Shown here one piece after another: positions 8,900 to 18,106 of a DNA stretch of 64,000 nucleotides (position 1 is the stretch's first letter; each line of letters begins with the position of its first letter). The DNA lies in the NCBI GenBank assembly GCA_903834835.1, contig CAILKO010000044.1, positions 1 to 64,000 on the forward strand. Direction: 5' to 3'. This DNA is from an uncultured Pseudomonadota bacterium. Its GTDB lineage: Bacteria > Pseudomonadota > Gammaproteobacteria > Burkholderiales > SG8-39. Under the pieces are notes generated by a model. The model was not told the origin of the DNA. It made no database searches and worked only from the letters and a program-made list of their open reading frames with translations. A program made the position numbers and the translations under genes.

Positions 8900-11214
8900 C
8901 CGCCGACCTGATCGACGCGGAAGCCGACGTCGCAGAGCTTGCCGCGCTGCGCGCGCCTGCCCTCGAACTGCCGCACCGAGGCCGCGCTAATCACCTCGAT
9001 CGCGCGGTTCTTGCGCCGGATGCCGGAGACGGGCAACTGCCTGCCGTCGGTCACCGCGATCGAGGCGAGCTTCAGATCCGGCTCCGGCAGCGCGATCAGC
9101 TGCACGCCCACGCCGCCGTTCGCGCGCACCGGCAGTTCCGAGAGCGGAAACACGAGCAGCCGTGCGTCGGATGACAGCACCGCAAGCTTCAGCTTTGCCG
9201 CATCGCCCGCAAAGACGAGCGGGGGCCGCGCACGCGCGCCCTCGGAAACATCCATGAACTCCTTGCCCGCACGGGTCTTGGTGAGCAGGTCGCCGAGTTT
9301 GCAGACAAAGCCGAGTCCCGCGCTGCTGCTCATCACGAGCTGGGTGGCCGGCGCCCCGCTCGCGATCCAGACGATCTCGTCGCCCTCGGAGTTCACCAGC
9401 GTGTTCACCGGCAAGCCGTCGCCGCGTCCCGTGGGCAGCGCGGCCGCGTCCAGCGTAAACGTGCGTCCACGCGCGGAGAGCACGATCACCGGATCGGTGG
9501 TCTTGCACTCGAGGGTGGAAAGCAGGCCGTCGCCATCCTTGAAGCTGAGCGTGCTCGCATCCAGTCCGTGGCCGCCGCGCGCCCTGATCCAGCCCTTGCG
9601 GGAGAGGATCACCGTGATCGGCTCCTCCAGAATGGCGCGCTCGATCTGCGCCCGTTCCTCCACCTTGATCAGCGTGCGGCGTGCGTCGCCGTACTTCTTG
9701 GCGTCCTCGTCCAGCTCGCGCACCACGAGCTTCTTCAGTTCCTTCTCGTCGCCGAGTATCGCCTTCAGCCCGGCCTGCTCGGCTTCGAGCGACTTCTTCT
9801 CGTCGTTCAGCTTGACGCCGTCCAGGCGTGTGAGCTGACCGAGGCGCAGGTTGACGATGTCCTCTGCCTGACGCTCGGAGAAGCCCCAGGTCTCCTGCAG
9901 TCTGCGCTTGGCCTCCGGCTGGTCGTCGCAGGAGCGGATCAGCTTGATGATCTCGTCGATCCGCACGAAGGCCATGAGCCGGCCCTGCACGATATGCAGG
10001 CGCTCCTCGCATTTGGCGAGCCGGTGCTCGGTACGCCGGCGCACCGTGCGTTGCCGGAACTCGCCCCACTCGCGCAGAATGTCGAGCAGACCCTTGGTCT
10101 CCGGCAGGCCGTCCAGGCCGAGCCAGGTGAGATTCACCGCGTAACGCGTCTCGAGGGAGGTGTGCACCATCAGTGCGGTCATCATCTCCTCGGGGTTCTG
10201 GCGCGAACTGCGCGGCTCGATCACCAGGCGCAGCTTGGACTTGCGGTCGGATTCGTCGCGCACCGCATCCACAAGATCCAGCACGAACTGGCGCAGCCGC
10301 TTCTGCTCCTGGGAGATTTCCTTCTTGCCCGGGCTCGGCTTCGCATTCACGAGCGCTTCGATTTCCTCCAGCACCTGGCGGCAGGACACCCCGTGCGGCA
10401 GCTCGGTGACGACGATGCGCCACTGGCCGCGCGCGAGCTGCTCCACCTGCCAGCGCGCGCGCATCACGATCGAGCCGCGACCGGTCTCGTAGGCCTGGCG
10501 CAGCTCCTCCGCGGGAGAAATGATCTGCCCGCCGCCCGGGAAATCCGGTCCGGGGAGCTTCTCCATCACATCTTCGAGCGTCGCCTTCGGCGAGCGGATC
10601 ACGAGCGCCGCGGCAGCCGCGACCTCCTTCAGATTGTGCGAAGGGATCCGCGTCGAGAATCCGACCGGGATACCGAAGGAGCCGTTCAGCAGGCCGAACG
10701 GCAGGCGCGCCGGCAGCAGCACCGGCTCCTCGAACTTGCCGTCGTAGTTGCGGATGAAATCCACCGTGCCTTCGCCGATCTCGGCGAGCATCAGCTCGGC
10801 GTACCGCGACAGCCGCGCCTCGGTATAGCGATAGGCTGCGGCGGAATCGCCGTCGCGCGAGCCGAAGTTCCCCTGCCCTTCGATCAGCGGATAGCGCATC
10901 GAGAACGGCTGCGCGAGGTGCACCATCGCCTCGTAGGTGGAGGAATCACCGTGCGGGTGGTACTTGCCGAGCACCTCCCCAACGTAGCGCGCGCACTTCG
11001 AAAAACCCTGTGCGCCGCCCGGCGTGTCGCCCATCGCATACAGAATGCGCCGCTGAACGGGCTTCAGTCCGTCGGCGATCTCGGGCAATGCGCGCGACTT
11101 GACGGTCGAGACCGCGTAGCCGAGATAGGCCTGCGAGGCATGCTGCTCGATCGGTGCGGCGTCGTCATCGCCGTCGCCGGGAGCGGAGAAGAGATCCTTG
11201 GTGATGTCGTCCAT
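8896..11214 (-). CDS. parC: DNA topoisomerase IV subunit A
   Basis: The 772-residue breakage-reunion subunit, which decatenates daughter chromosomes with ParE. The N-terminal DNA-cleavage core contains [31 protein letters not shown] and the catalytic-tyrosine motif [11 protein letters not shown] coiled-coil hinge follows, then a beta-propeller C-terminus. GyrA-box repeats are absent, favouring ParC over GyrA. The ATG at 11214 is chosen; an upstream ATG at 11241 sits in the arm of a perfect hairpin with GGAG directly against it. It lies downstream of parE and a small unknown gene in the same direction. Confidence 0.95.
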   Translation of the reverse strand: MDDITKDLFSAPGDGDDDAAPIEQHASQAYLGYAVSTVKSRALPEIADGLKPVQRRILYAMGDTPGGAQGFSKCARYVGEVLGKYHPHGDSSTYEAMVHLAQPFSMRYPLIEGQGNFGSRDGDSAAAYRYTEARLSRYAELMLAEIGEGTVDFIRNYDGKFEEPVLLPARLPFGLLNGSFGIPVGFSTRIPSHNLKEVAAAAALVIRSPKATLEDVMEKLPGPDFPGGGQIISPAEELRQAYETGRGSIVMRARWQVEQLARGQWRIVVTELPHGVSCRQVLEEIEALVNAKPSPGKKEISQEQKRLRQFVLDLVDAVRDESDRKSKLRLVIEPRSSRQNPEEMMTALMVHTSLETRYAVNLTWLGLDGLPETKGLLDILREWGEFRQRTVRRRTEHRLAKCEERLHIVQGRLMAFVRIDEIIKLIRSCDDQPEAKRRLQETWGFSERQAEDIVNLRLGQLTRLDGVKLNDEKKSLEAEQAGLKAILGDEKELKKLVVRELDEDAKKYGDARRTLIKVEERAQIERAILEEPITVILSRKGWIRARGGHGLDASTLSFKDGDGLLSTLECKTTDPVIVLSARGRTFTLDAAALPTGRGDGLPVNTLVNSEGDEIVWIASGAPATQLVMSSSAGLGFVCKLGDLLTKTRAGKEFMDVSEGARARPPLVFAGDAAKLKLAVLSSDARLLVFPLSELPVRANGGVGVQLIALPEPDLKLASIAVTDGRQLPVSGIRRKNRAIEVISAASVRQFEGRRAQRGKLCDVGFRVDQVGG

Positions 11215-11240
11215 CGTTCTTGCCTGTGCCTTTAAAGACA

Positions 11241-11284
11241 TCTCCGTTGAAACGACGGCGGGCACGCCGTCGTTTCAACGGAGA
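11241..11284. other. Perfect 20-bp inverted repeat upstream of parC
   Basis: Arms 11241-11260 and 11265-11284 are exact reverse complements with a 4-base loop. On the minus strand the hairpin lies between the small gene stop (11338) and the parC start (11214). The run after it is not U-rich, so it is not a clear intrinsic terminator. An attenuator or mRNA-processing hairpin is possible. Confidence 0.85.
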
Positions 11285-11337
11285 CCATGAAATTCAAAAC
11301 CCGCGCTGACCTTCCCCGCGCGGCTTCTCTTGCTGCA

Positions 11338-11598
11338 TCACTCGAACAGATCGCGCTGCCTGTCCCGGGTAAGCACCGCAAGCTCCACGGCGCTGCGTGC
11401 CCTGTCCAGCTGTTCGCAGAATCCGGTCTTGCCGGCTGCATCCCAGCGGTACTTGCCGCGCGGATCGGCCGCGCTGCCCGCGAGCAGGCTGACCTTTCCG
11501 AGCTTTTCCTTCCCGAGCCAGTACACATGGCCCTGGTAGCCGCGCTCCCATACCGCTGCGATCTTCCTGCGCGATGCCGCCTTCTTCTTCGTAGCCAT
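11338..11598 (-). CDS. Small basic protein between parE and parC, function unknown
   Basis: An 86-residue soluble protein not assigned to a family here. It begins with a Lys-rich stretch (ATKKKAASRRK), then a compact domain with YQGHVYWLGKEKLGKVSL and KYRWDAAGK, ending in RQRDLFE. The ATG at 11598 follows GGAGGA at 7 bp. Its position in the parE-parC operon suggests a role tied to topoisomerase IV or simply conserved synteny. No catalytic motif is visible. Confidence 0.75.
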   Translation of the reverse strand: MATKKKAASRRKIAAVWERGYQGHVYWLGKEKLGKVSLLAGSAADPRGKYRWDAAGKTGFCEQLDRARSAVELAVLTRDRQRDLFE

Positions 11599-11626
11599 CG
11601 CCACTCCTCCAGCCTAGCCCCGCCCC

Positions 11627-13603
11627 TCAGATGTCGGCTTCGACCGTGCGCCAGTGCTCGCGCATCCAGTTGCGCCGGCCTTCCGCTTCGCCCGAATCCA
11701 TCAGCAGCTCGAAGGTCTCGCGCACGGCCTGCAGTCGCGCCGGATCGAACTGCATGCGCACCAGGCGCCGCGTGTCCGGATTCATCGTGGTCTCCCAGAG
11801 CTGCTCGGGACTCATTTCGCCCAGGCCCTTGAAGCGCGAGATCTCCCAGCTGTCCGGCTTCACTTTCTCCTTCTTCAGCTGCTCGAGCGTATCTTCAAGT
11901 TCGTCGTCATCCAGTGCATAGACCCGGCGCGCGGGTTTGCCCTTGCCCTGTGCCGGGACCTCGATCTTGAAGAGCGGCGGCTGCGCGACATAGACATGGC
12001 CCGCGGCGACAAGTTTCGGGCAGTGCATGAAGAAAAAAGTGAGGAGCAGGGCCTGGATGTGGCCGCCATCGACATCCGCGTCGGTCATCAGCACGACCTT
12101 GCCATAGCGCAGTCCGGAGAGATCCGGGTTGTCGTCCGGTCCGTGCGGATCGACGCCGATCGCAGTGGCGATCGCCTGCAGCTCCTTGTTCGCGAGCACG
12201 GTTCGCGAATCCTTCGACATGGTGTTCAGCACCTTGCCGCGCAAGGGGAGGATGGCCTGGGACTCCTTGTCGCGCGCTTCCTTGGCCGAGCCGCCCGCGC
12301 TGTCGCCCTCGACGAGAAAGAGTTCGTTGCGCGTCACATCGCCCGAGGCGCAATCGACCAGCTTGCCAGGCAGCGTCGCGATGCCGGATGACTTCTTGCG
12401 CTCCACCTTCTTGCCCTTGGCAAGACGGTTCATCGCCTGCTCGATCGCGAGCTCGACGATGCGCTTGCTGTGCTCCGGGTGCTGGCTAAGCCACAGATCG
12501 AAGGCGTCCTTCACGCACAGTTCGAGCAGCTTCGCGGCATGCCGCGTGGTGAGCTTCTCCTTGGTCTGCCCGTGGAACTGGGTGCGCACGATGCGCGCCG
12601 AGAGCGTGAAGCAGGCGCGCGCCCAGACGTCGTCCGCGATGAGCTTCACGCCCTTGGGCGCAAGACCGCGCGCGTCCATGAAGGCCGACACCGCATCGAA
12701 CACGCCGGAGCGGAATCCCGCCTCGTGGGTGCCGCCCGATCGGGTCGGAATCAGGTTCACGTGACTGTCGGCGAAGGTCTCGCCCTCGGTCACCCAGCCG
12801 ATCGCCCAGGCAGCGCCCTCGCCTGCCTCGATTTCCGAGAACTCGGCCGCCGCCTTTTCGTCGTAGAACTTCTCGCCGGAAAAGAGCGGCGCCGCGAGCT
12901 CGCGTCCGGCCAGCATGGTTTCGAAGTACTGGGCCATGCCGCGCTCGTATTTCCAGCGCTTTTCCTCGCGACCCTCGATATCGAGGATGGTGGTGAGACC
13001 GGGCAGCAGATAAGCCTTGGAGCGCACCAGATGCTCCAGCTCGCCGAGCGGCACGTTCGGACTGTCGAAGTACTTCGGGTCCGGCCACATCCGCACCACC
13101 GTGCCCGTGCGGCGCGGCTCTGCGGACTTCTCGCCCCTCAGCTTTTCCTTCAGCTCGCCGCCCTCGAAGGAGATGCTGTTGCGCCGTCCTTCGCGGTAGA
13201 CCGTGACTTCGAGCCGCTTCGAGAGCGCATTGCTCACCGCGACGCCGACCCCATGCAGGCCGCCCGAGATGTGATAGATCCCTTCGCCCGATTTCGCGAA
13301 CTTGCCGCCCGCGTGCAGCATGGTGAAGGCCATCTCCACCGCCGGTATCTTCTCGACCGGATGGATGTCCACCGGGATGCCCCGACCCTCGTCCTCGACC
13401 TCGAAGGAACCGTCCTTCCTCACTGTTACGCGGATCTGTTTGCCGTAACCGGCGAGCGCCTCGTCGATCGCGTTGTCGATCGCCTCCTGCACGATGTGCA
13501 GGGGGTGGATGGTGTGCGTGTACATGCCCGGCATCCGGCGCACGGGTTCGAGCCCCTTCAGCGCCTGGATAGCGGATGCGTCGTATGCGGCCTGTTTCGC
13601 CAT
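11627..13603 (-). CDS. parE: DNA topoisomerase IV subunit B
   Basis: The 658-residue ATPase subunit of topoisomerase IV. The GHKL ATP site shows QEAIDNAIDEALAG, VEDEGRGIPVD and GGLHGVGVAVSNALS. The TOPRIM domain has LVEGDSAGGSAK and the metal acidic pair in MTDADVDGGHI, and the C-terminal PDTRRLVRMQF segment is typical. The length matches ParE (~630-660) rather than GyrB (~800). The ATG at 13603 follows GGAGATC. A structured leader with a -10 candidate lies just upstream. Confidence 0.96.
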   Translation of the reverse strand: MAKQAAYDASAIQALKGLEPVRRMPGMYTHTIHPLHIVQEAIDNAIDEALAGYGKQIRVTVRKDGSFEVEDEGRGIPVDIHPVEKIPAVEMAFTMLHAGGKFAKSGEGIYHISGGLHGVGVAVSNALSKRLEVTVYREGRRNSISFEGGELKEKLRGEKSAEPRRTGTVVRMWPDPKYFDSPNVPLGELEHLVRSKAYLLPGLTTILDIEGREEKRWKYERGMAQYFETMLAGRELAAPLFSGEKFYDEKAAAEFSEIEAGEGAAWAIGWVTEGETFADSHVNLIPTRSGGTHEAGFRSGVFDAVSAFMDARGLAPKGVKLIADDVWARACFTLSARIVRTQFHGQTKEKLTTRHAAKLLELCVKDAFDLWLSQHPEHSKRIVELAIEQAMNRLAKGKKVERKKSSGIATLPGKLVDCASGDVTRNELFLVEGDSAGGSAKEARDKESQAILPLRGKVLNTMSKDSRTVLANKELQAIATAIGVDPHGPDDNPDLSGLRYGKVVLMTDADVDGGHIQALLLTFFFMHCPKLVAAGHVYVAQPPLFKIEVPAQGKGKPARRVYALDDDELEDTLEQLKKEKVKPDSWEISRFKGLGEMSPEQLWETTMNPDTRRLVRMQFDPARLQAVRETFELLMDSGEAEGRRNWMREHWRTVEADI

Positions 13604-13617
13604 GATCTCCAGCCCTG

Positions 13618-13662
13618 CAATAGATTTGGGGCCGCTCGCGGCCCCTTACACCATCTATTGTA
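13618..13662 (-). promoter_or_regulatory. Candidate parE promoter and leader hairpin
   Basis: On the minus strand TACAAT (complement of 13657-13662) is a good -10 hexamer, but no -35 match is seen at normal spacing. Inside the predicted leader, GGGGCCG/CGGCCCC arms (13628-13634, 13639-13645) form a tight hairpin, flanked by outer arms CAATAGAT (13618-13625) and ATCTATTG (13653-13660). The structure ends 15 bp before the parE ATG, so it may influence expression. Confidence 0.4.
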
Positions 13663-13759
13663 GCCTTGGCCGGATCACCGGCCGGGCGAGGGCGGTGCGC
13701 CATCGCCTCGCTAAACTCAGCGGCCGCGCGCCACACCCACGCAAGGCAACCCGCCCCGC

Positions 13760-15685
13760 ATGCCCGAACCGATCATCCCGGCCCGACTCGCCTTCTCCGA
13801 GGGCGTACCCTGGTCCGAAGCTTATGGCGACATCTATCACAGCGCCGATGGCGGCCCTGGCCAAGCTGCGCACGTGTTCCTCGGCGGCAATGCGCTGCCC
13901 GGGCGCTGGCAGGCGCGCGAACGCTATACCGTGCTCGAGACCGGCTTCGGCACCGGACTCAATTTCCTCGCCACCTGGCAGGCATGGCGCGACGATCCCC
14001 GGCGCTGCAGCAGGCTGCATTTCGTCTCGATCGAGAAGCACCCGCTGCTTGCCCAGGATCTCGCCCGCGCGCTTGCTGCGCACACCGCGCTCGCGCCCCT
14101 CGCGCGCGCGCTCGTCGCGCAATGGCCAATGCCCCTTGCCGGCATGCACCGGCTGCACTTCGACGACGAGCATGTGGTGCTCACGCTCGCCTTTGCCGAC
14201 ATTGCCGAGGCGCTGCCCCAGCTGCGGCTCGCCGCGGACGCGCTCTATCTGGACGGCTTCTCCCCCGCGCGCAATCCGGAGATGTGGTCCGCGCAGACTG
14301 TGCGCGCACTGACTCGCCTGGCCGCTCCGGGCGCCACCGCCGCGACCTGGAGCGCGGCCTCCGCCGTGCGCGAGGCGCTTGGCGCTGCGGGCTGGACGGT
14401 GGAGAAGCGCCCCGGCTTTGCGAGCAAACGCGAGATGAGCGTCGCAACACTGAGGCCCGGCGTGTCGCGCCTGCGCATGCCGGAGGCGCCCCCGGAGCGG
14501 CGCGCGATCGTGATCGGCGCCGGGCTTGCCGGTGCCTCCGCCTGCGAGCGTCTGTGCGCGCGCGGCTGGGAAGTCACCCTGATCGAGCGTCATGCCGGAC
14601 CGGCGGCGGAAGCCTCGGGCAATCTCGCCGGCATTTTCCACCCGGTGGTGACGCGTGACGACAGCCATCTCGCGCGCCTCAGCCGCGCGGGATTCCTTGC
14701 CGCGCTCGCGCGCTGGCGTGCGCTCGATGCGGCGGGTCTCCCGCCGACGCGCGAGCACTGCGGCGCACTGCAACTCGCGCGCGATGACGAGGAGGCGCAT
14801 GCGCAGCAGGATGCGAGCGCGCGTCTCGCCCTGCCTTCCGGCTATGCGCGCATGGTCGATGCCGCCGAGGCCGGACGCCTCGCCGGCCTGCCGGTTGCCG
14901 CCCCCGGCCTGTGGTTCGAACAAGGCGGCTGGATCCGCCCGCCCTCGCTCGTGGCTGCGCTCCTCGCGGCCTGCGGCGACGGGCTTGCCGCGCGTTACGG
15001 CATCGAAGCCGCCGATATCGCACAGGACGCCGCGACCGGCGAGTGGTGCGCGCGCGACGCTGCCGGCGCGCCGATCGCGCGGGCTCCGCTCCTCGTCCTG
15101 GCCAATGCATCGGAATTCACCCGTCTCGCGCCGCGCTCCGCAATCCGCGTGAACCGCGTACGCGGCCAGGTCAGCCACCTCCCGGGTGGCAGCGTCGACG
15201 GTCTGCGCACAGTCCTGCTGCGTGGCGGTTTCGTGCTGCCGGAGATAGCGGGCCGCACGCTCGTTGGGGCGAGCTTCGACCTGGACGATGATGAAACCGG
15301 GCTGCGCCCCGAAGTACACCAGGGCAACCTCGCGCGCCTCGCGGCCATCCTCCCGGCCCTTGGGGGCCTGGACACGATCGACCCGACCCGCCTCGAAGGA
15401 CGCGTCGGCTTTCGGGCCGTCGCCCCGGACCGGCTGCCGCTCGTCGGACCGATGCCTGCCGAGGATGCCCGCTACGCGGCCGGCGCCACGCTCGCCGGCG
15501 TCACGCGCAGCGCGGGGCTGCACGCCCTCACGGGCTTTGCCTCGCGCGGCCTCGTCTGGTCAGACCTCTGCGCGGAACTGCTCGTCGATCGCATCGAGGG
15601 AACGCCCTGGCCGATCGAGGCTGCACTTGCCGAGGCGGTCGACCCGGCGCGCTTTGCATTGCGAGCGGGCCGGCGCCGGGCGTAA
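13760..15685 (+). CDS. mnmC: Bifunctional tRNA mnm5s2U biosynthesis protein
   Basis: A 641-residue fusion that finishes 5-methylaminomethyl-2-thiouridine at tRNA wobble position 34. The N-terminal ~240 residues are the SAM methyltransferase (MnmD) with ETGFGTGLNFLATW and YLDGFSPARNPEMW. From ~248 an FAD oxidoreductase starts with the dinucleotide motif VIGAGLAGASACERL and continues through NRVRGQVSHLPGG to GFASRGLVWS near the end. Both halves look complete, and the length fits E. coli MnmC (668). It is transcribed away from parE. Confidence 0.96.
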   Translation: MPEPIIPARLAFSEGVPWSEAYGDIYHSADGGPGQAAHVFLGGNALPGRWQARERYTVLETGFGTGLNFLATWQAWRDDPRRCSRLHFVSIEKHPLLAQDLARALAAHTALAPLARALVAQWPMPLAGMHRLHFDDEHVVLTLAFADIAEALPQLRLAADALYLDGFSPARNPEMWSAQTVRALTRLAAPGATAATWSAASAVREALGAAGWTVEKRPGFASKREMSVATLRPGVSRLRMPEAPPERRAIVIGAGLAGASACERLCARGWEVTLIERHAGPAAEASGNLAGIFHPVVTRDDSHLARLSRAGFLAALARWRALDAAGLPPTREHCGALQLARDDEEAHAQQDASARLALPSGYARMVDAAEAGRLAGLPVAAPGLWFEQGGWIRPPSLVAALLAACGDGLAARYGIEAADIAQDAATGEWCARDAAGAPIARAPLLVLANASEFTRLAPRSAIRVNRVRGQVSHLPGGSVDGLRTVLLRGGFVLPEIAGRTLVGASFDLDDDETGLRPEVHQGNLARLAAILPALGGLDTIDPTRLEGRVGFRAVAPDRLPLVGPMPAEDARYAAGATLAGVTRSAGLHALTGFASRGLVWSDLCAELLVDRIEGTPWPIEAALAEAVDPARFALRAGRRRA

Positions 15686-15789
15686 GTTTCGCGAAAGCCG
15701 CTTTGCCAAGGGCCTTCGCATCGGCCACAATCGGTGCGCCGCGGAACGCAGAGATCCGCGCCAGGATCCGGATTGACAGGAGGATGGAC

Positions 15790-16329
15790 GTGAAACCACT
15801 GCTTGGCCTCGCCGGCGCAATCGACGCGCTGAACGAGCGCATCGGCTACTTAGCGAACTGGATGGTGCTGCTTTCCTGCCTCATCAGCGCGGGTAACGCA
15901 TTCAGCCGCTACGGATTCAACATGAGCTCGAACGCCTGGCTGGAAATCCAGTGGTACATGTTCGCCGGCATGGTGATGCTCGGCGCGGCCTATACGCTCA
16001 GGAAGAACGAGCACGTTCGGGTCGACATCTTTTACGGCAGCCGATCCACCCGCACCCAGGTCTGGATCGATATCGTCGGAACCGTACTGTTCCTGTTCAC
16101 CGCAATGGGCGTCATGGCCTGGACCTCCTGGAGCATGTTCCAGGAATCCTGGCGCATCAGCGAGATGTCGGCAAGCGCCGGCGGCCTGATCCGCTGGCCT
16201 GTGAAGATCCTGATGCCGATCGGCTTCACGCTCGTAGCCCTGCAGGGCGTCTCGGAGATCATCAAGCGCGTCGGCTACCTGCGCGGCGAGTTCAACATGG
16301 ATCTTCACTACGAAAGGCCGCTCCAGTGA
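15790..16329 (+). CDS. TRAP transporter small permease (DctQ type)
   Basis: A 179-residue protein with four transmembrane helices of the DctQ family, the small membrane subunit of a TRAP carboxylate transporter. The family core SNAWLEIQWYMFAGMVMLGAAYTL is complete in the sequence (residues ~55-80), followed by KNEHVRVDIFY. It resembles the mannitol/chloroaromatic (FcbT2) subgroup. The start is probably GTG at 15790, 6 bp after AGGAGG. The ATG at 15784 touches that ribosome site directly and is a poor start. The stop overlaps the GTG start of the large permease. Confidence 0.9.
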   Translation: MKPLLGLAGAIDALNERIGYLANWMVLLSCLISAGNAFSRYGFNMSSNAWLEIQWYMFAGMVMLGAAYTLRKNEHVRVDIFYGSRSTRTQVWIDIVGTVLFLFTAMGVMAWTSWSMFQESWRISEMSASAGGLIRWPVKILMPIGFTLVALQGVSEIIKRVGYLRGEFNMDLHYERPLQ

Positions 16330-18050
16330 TCCCCGTCGAGTGGATGCCGCCGCTGATGTTCGGCGGCCTGGTCGTGTTCATGCTGATCGGATTCCCGGTC
16401 GCCTTTTCGCTGGCTGCCCTCGGCCTGTTCTTCGGCTTCATCAGCATCGAACTGGGATTCTTCGGACCGGAGTTCATGAGCGGACTGCCGTTGCGGATCT
16501 TCGGCATCCTGTCGAACGAGCTGCTGCTGGCGATTCCGTTCTTCACCTTCATGGGCGCGATCCTGGAACGCTGCGGGCTTGCCGAGGATCTGCTCGAGGG
16601 AACCGGCCAGCTGTTCGGGCCCGTTCCCGGCGGACTCGCCTATGCGGTGATCATCGTCGGCGCCATCCTGGGCGCGATCACGGGCACGGTCGCCGCCTCG
16701 GTGATCGCCATGGGCGTGATCTCGCTCCCGATCATGATGCGCTACGGCTACGACATCAAGACCACCACGGGCGTGATCGCCGCCTCCGGCACGATCACCC
16801 AGGTGATTCCGCCCTCGCTCGTGCTTGTGGTGCTCGCCGACCAGCTCGGCCGCTCGGTGGGCGACATGTACGCCGGCGCCTTCGGTCCGTCGATCGTCCA
16901 GCTGCTGCTGTTCGTCGGCTACATCTTCATCCTGTCGCTGGTGCGCCCGCAATGGGTGCCGCCGCTGCCCAAGGAGGCGCGCACCCTCTCCGGCTGGCCG
17001 CTCATCCGTCGCGTCCTCTGGGGCATGATCCCCTCGATCGTGCTGATCTTCCTCGTGCTCGGCACGATCTTCCTGGGCCTCGCCACGCCGACCGAAGCCG
17101 GTGCCATGGGCGCAGTCGGCGCGGTCGTGCTCGCGCTGCTGCACAACAAGGGCTTCTCGCGCGGCGGCAAGACGATCGCGCTCGTGGGCATGGCCGCGCT
17201 GATCACAATGGCGATACCCGACACGGTCATCATGATGGGCGAGGACATGCCGGCGGCGCTCGTCGAGAGCGCAAAGTCCTTCATGGACGTCTCGCGCGAC
17301 TGGCTGTTCGGCATCTTCTGCGTCGCGCTCGTGCTGCTGATGCTGGAATCTGCCCGCATCACGGAATTGCGCGACCTGATCCGCCAGGCCTATGCGAGCA
17401 CCATGCGGCTGACCGCGATGGTGATCTTCATCCTGATCGGCGCGACGGTATTCAGCCTCGTGTTTCAGGGCGTGGACGGCGGCAAGTGGATCGAGCACCT
17501 GCTGTCCGACCTGCCGGGCGGCCAGACCGGCTTCCTGATCATCGTCTGCCTGTTCATCTTCTTCATCGCATTCTTCCTCGATTTCTTCGAGATCGCGTTC
17601 ATCATCGTGCCGCTGCTCGCGCCGGTAGCGAGCAAGCTCGGCATCGATCTCGTGTGGTTCGGCGTGCTGATCTGCGTGGTGCTGCAGACCTCCTTCATGC
17701 ACCCGCCCTTCGGCTTCGCCCTGTTCTACCTGCGCGGCATCGCGCCCAAGGAAGTGAAGAGTTCGGATATCTACTGGGGGGCAGTGCCCTGGCTCTTCCT
17801 GCAGGTGCTGATGGCGGCGATGATCATCATCTGGCCGAACATCATCACCGGGTTCATTCCGAAGGCCGACGTCCAGGACCCGTCCAAGGTGGAGATCCGG
17901 ATCGACTCGCCCGATCTCGGCGACCCGGCTGTCCCGGAAGAAAACACGGGGAACCCCGCCACGCCGGAGCCGGCGACCACGCCTTCAGCGGCGTCCCAGG
18001 ACGAGGATCCGGCCGCTGCGATCCAGCGCCAGTTCCAGCAGCAGCGCTGA
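16326..18050 (+). CDS. TRAP transporter large permease (DctM type)
   Basis: A 574-residue, ~13-helix membrane protein forming the transport channel of the TRAP system, with conserved GAILGAITGTVAASVIAMG and SGTITQVIPPSLVLVVLADQ-type segments. It is longer than classic DctM (~430) and matches the FcbT3 subgroup in having an extra helical insertion. A Pro/Ala/Thr/Glu-rich cytosolic tail of ~55 residues ends the protein. The GTG at 16326 overlaps the TGA of the small permease. It is convergent with dctP, and the two share a terminator. Confidence 0.92.
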   Translation: MIPVEWMPPLMFGGLVVFMLIGFPVAFSLAALGLFFGFISIELGFFGPEFMSGLPLRIFGILSNELLLAIPFFTFMGAILERCGLAEDLLEGTGQLFGPVPGGLAYAVIIVGAILGAITGTVAASVIAMGVISLPIMMRYGYDIKTTTGVIAASGTITQVIPPSLVLVVLADQLGRSVGDMYAGAFGPSIVQLLLFVGYIFILSLVRPQWVPPLPKEARTLSGWPLIRRVLWGMIPSIVLIFLVLGTIFLGLATPTEAGAMGAVGAVVLALLHNKGFSRGGKTIALVGMAALITMAIPDTVIMMGEDMPAALVESAKSFMDVSRDWLFGIFCVALVLLMLESARITELRDLIRQAYASTMRLTAMVIFILIGATVFSLVFQGVDGGKWIEHLLSDLPGGQTGFLIIVCLFIFFIAFFLDFFEIAFIIVPLLAPVASKLGIDLVWFGVLICVVLQTSFMHPPFGFALFYLRGIAPKEVKSSDIYWGAVPWLFLQVLMAAMIIIWPNIITGFIPKADVQDPSKVEIRIDSPDLGDPAVPEENTGNPATPEPATTPSAASQDEDPAAAIQRQFQQQR

Positions 18051-18059
18051 ACGAAAAAA

Positions 18060-18083
18060 AAAGCCCGGCCTGAGCCGGGCTTT
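18060..18083. terminator. Bidirectional intrinsic terminator between dctM and dctP
   Basis: Ten-bp arms 18060-18069 and 18074-18083 enclose a CTGA loop. The A-tract on the left (18054-18062) gives a strong U-tract for leftward dctP transcripts. The rightward side has only a short TTT, so it is weaker for dctM. Confidence 0.85.
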
Positions 18084-18106
18084 GCTTGCTGAACGCGCGC
18101 TCGCGA

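Noticed and set aside
8896-11214. DNA gyrase subunit A instead of ParC
   Set aside because: The parE-like partner is of ParE length, the C-terminus lacks a GyrA box, and the sequence [18 protein letters not shown] fits ParC of Betaproteobacteria.
13655-15523. A 622-codon minus-strand frame over mnmC
   Set aside because: Antisense shadow with biased composition; mnmC on the other strand is complete and recognisable.
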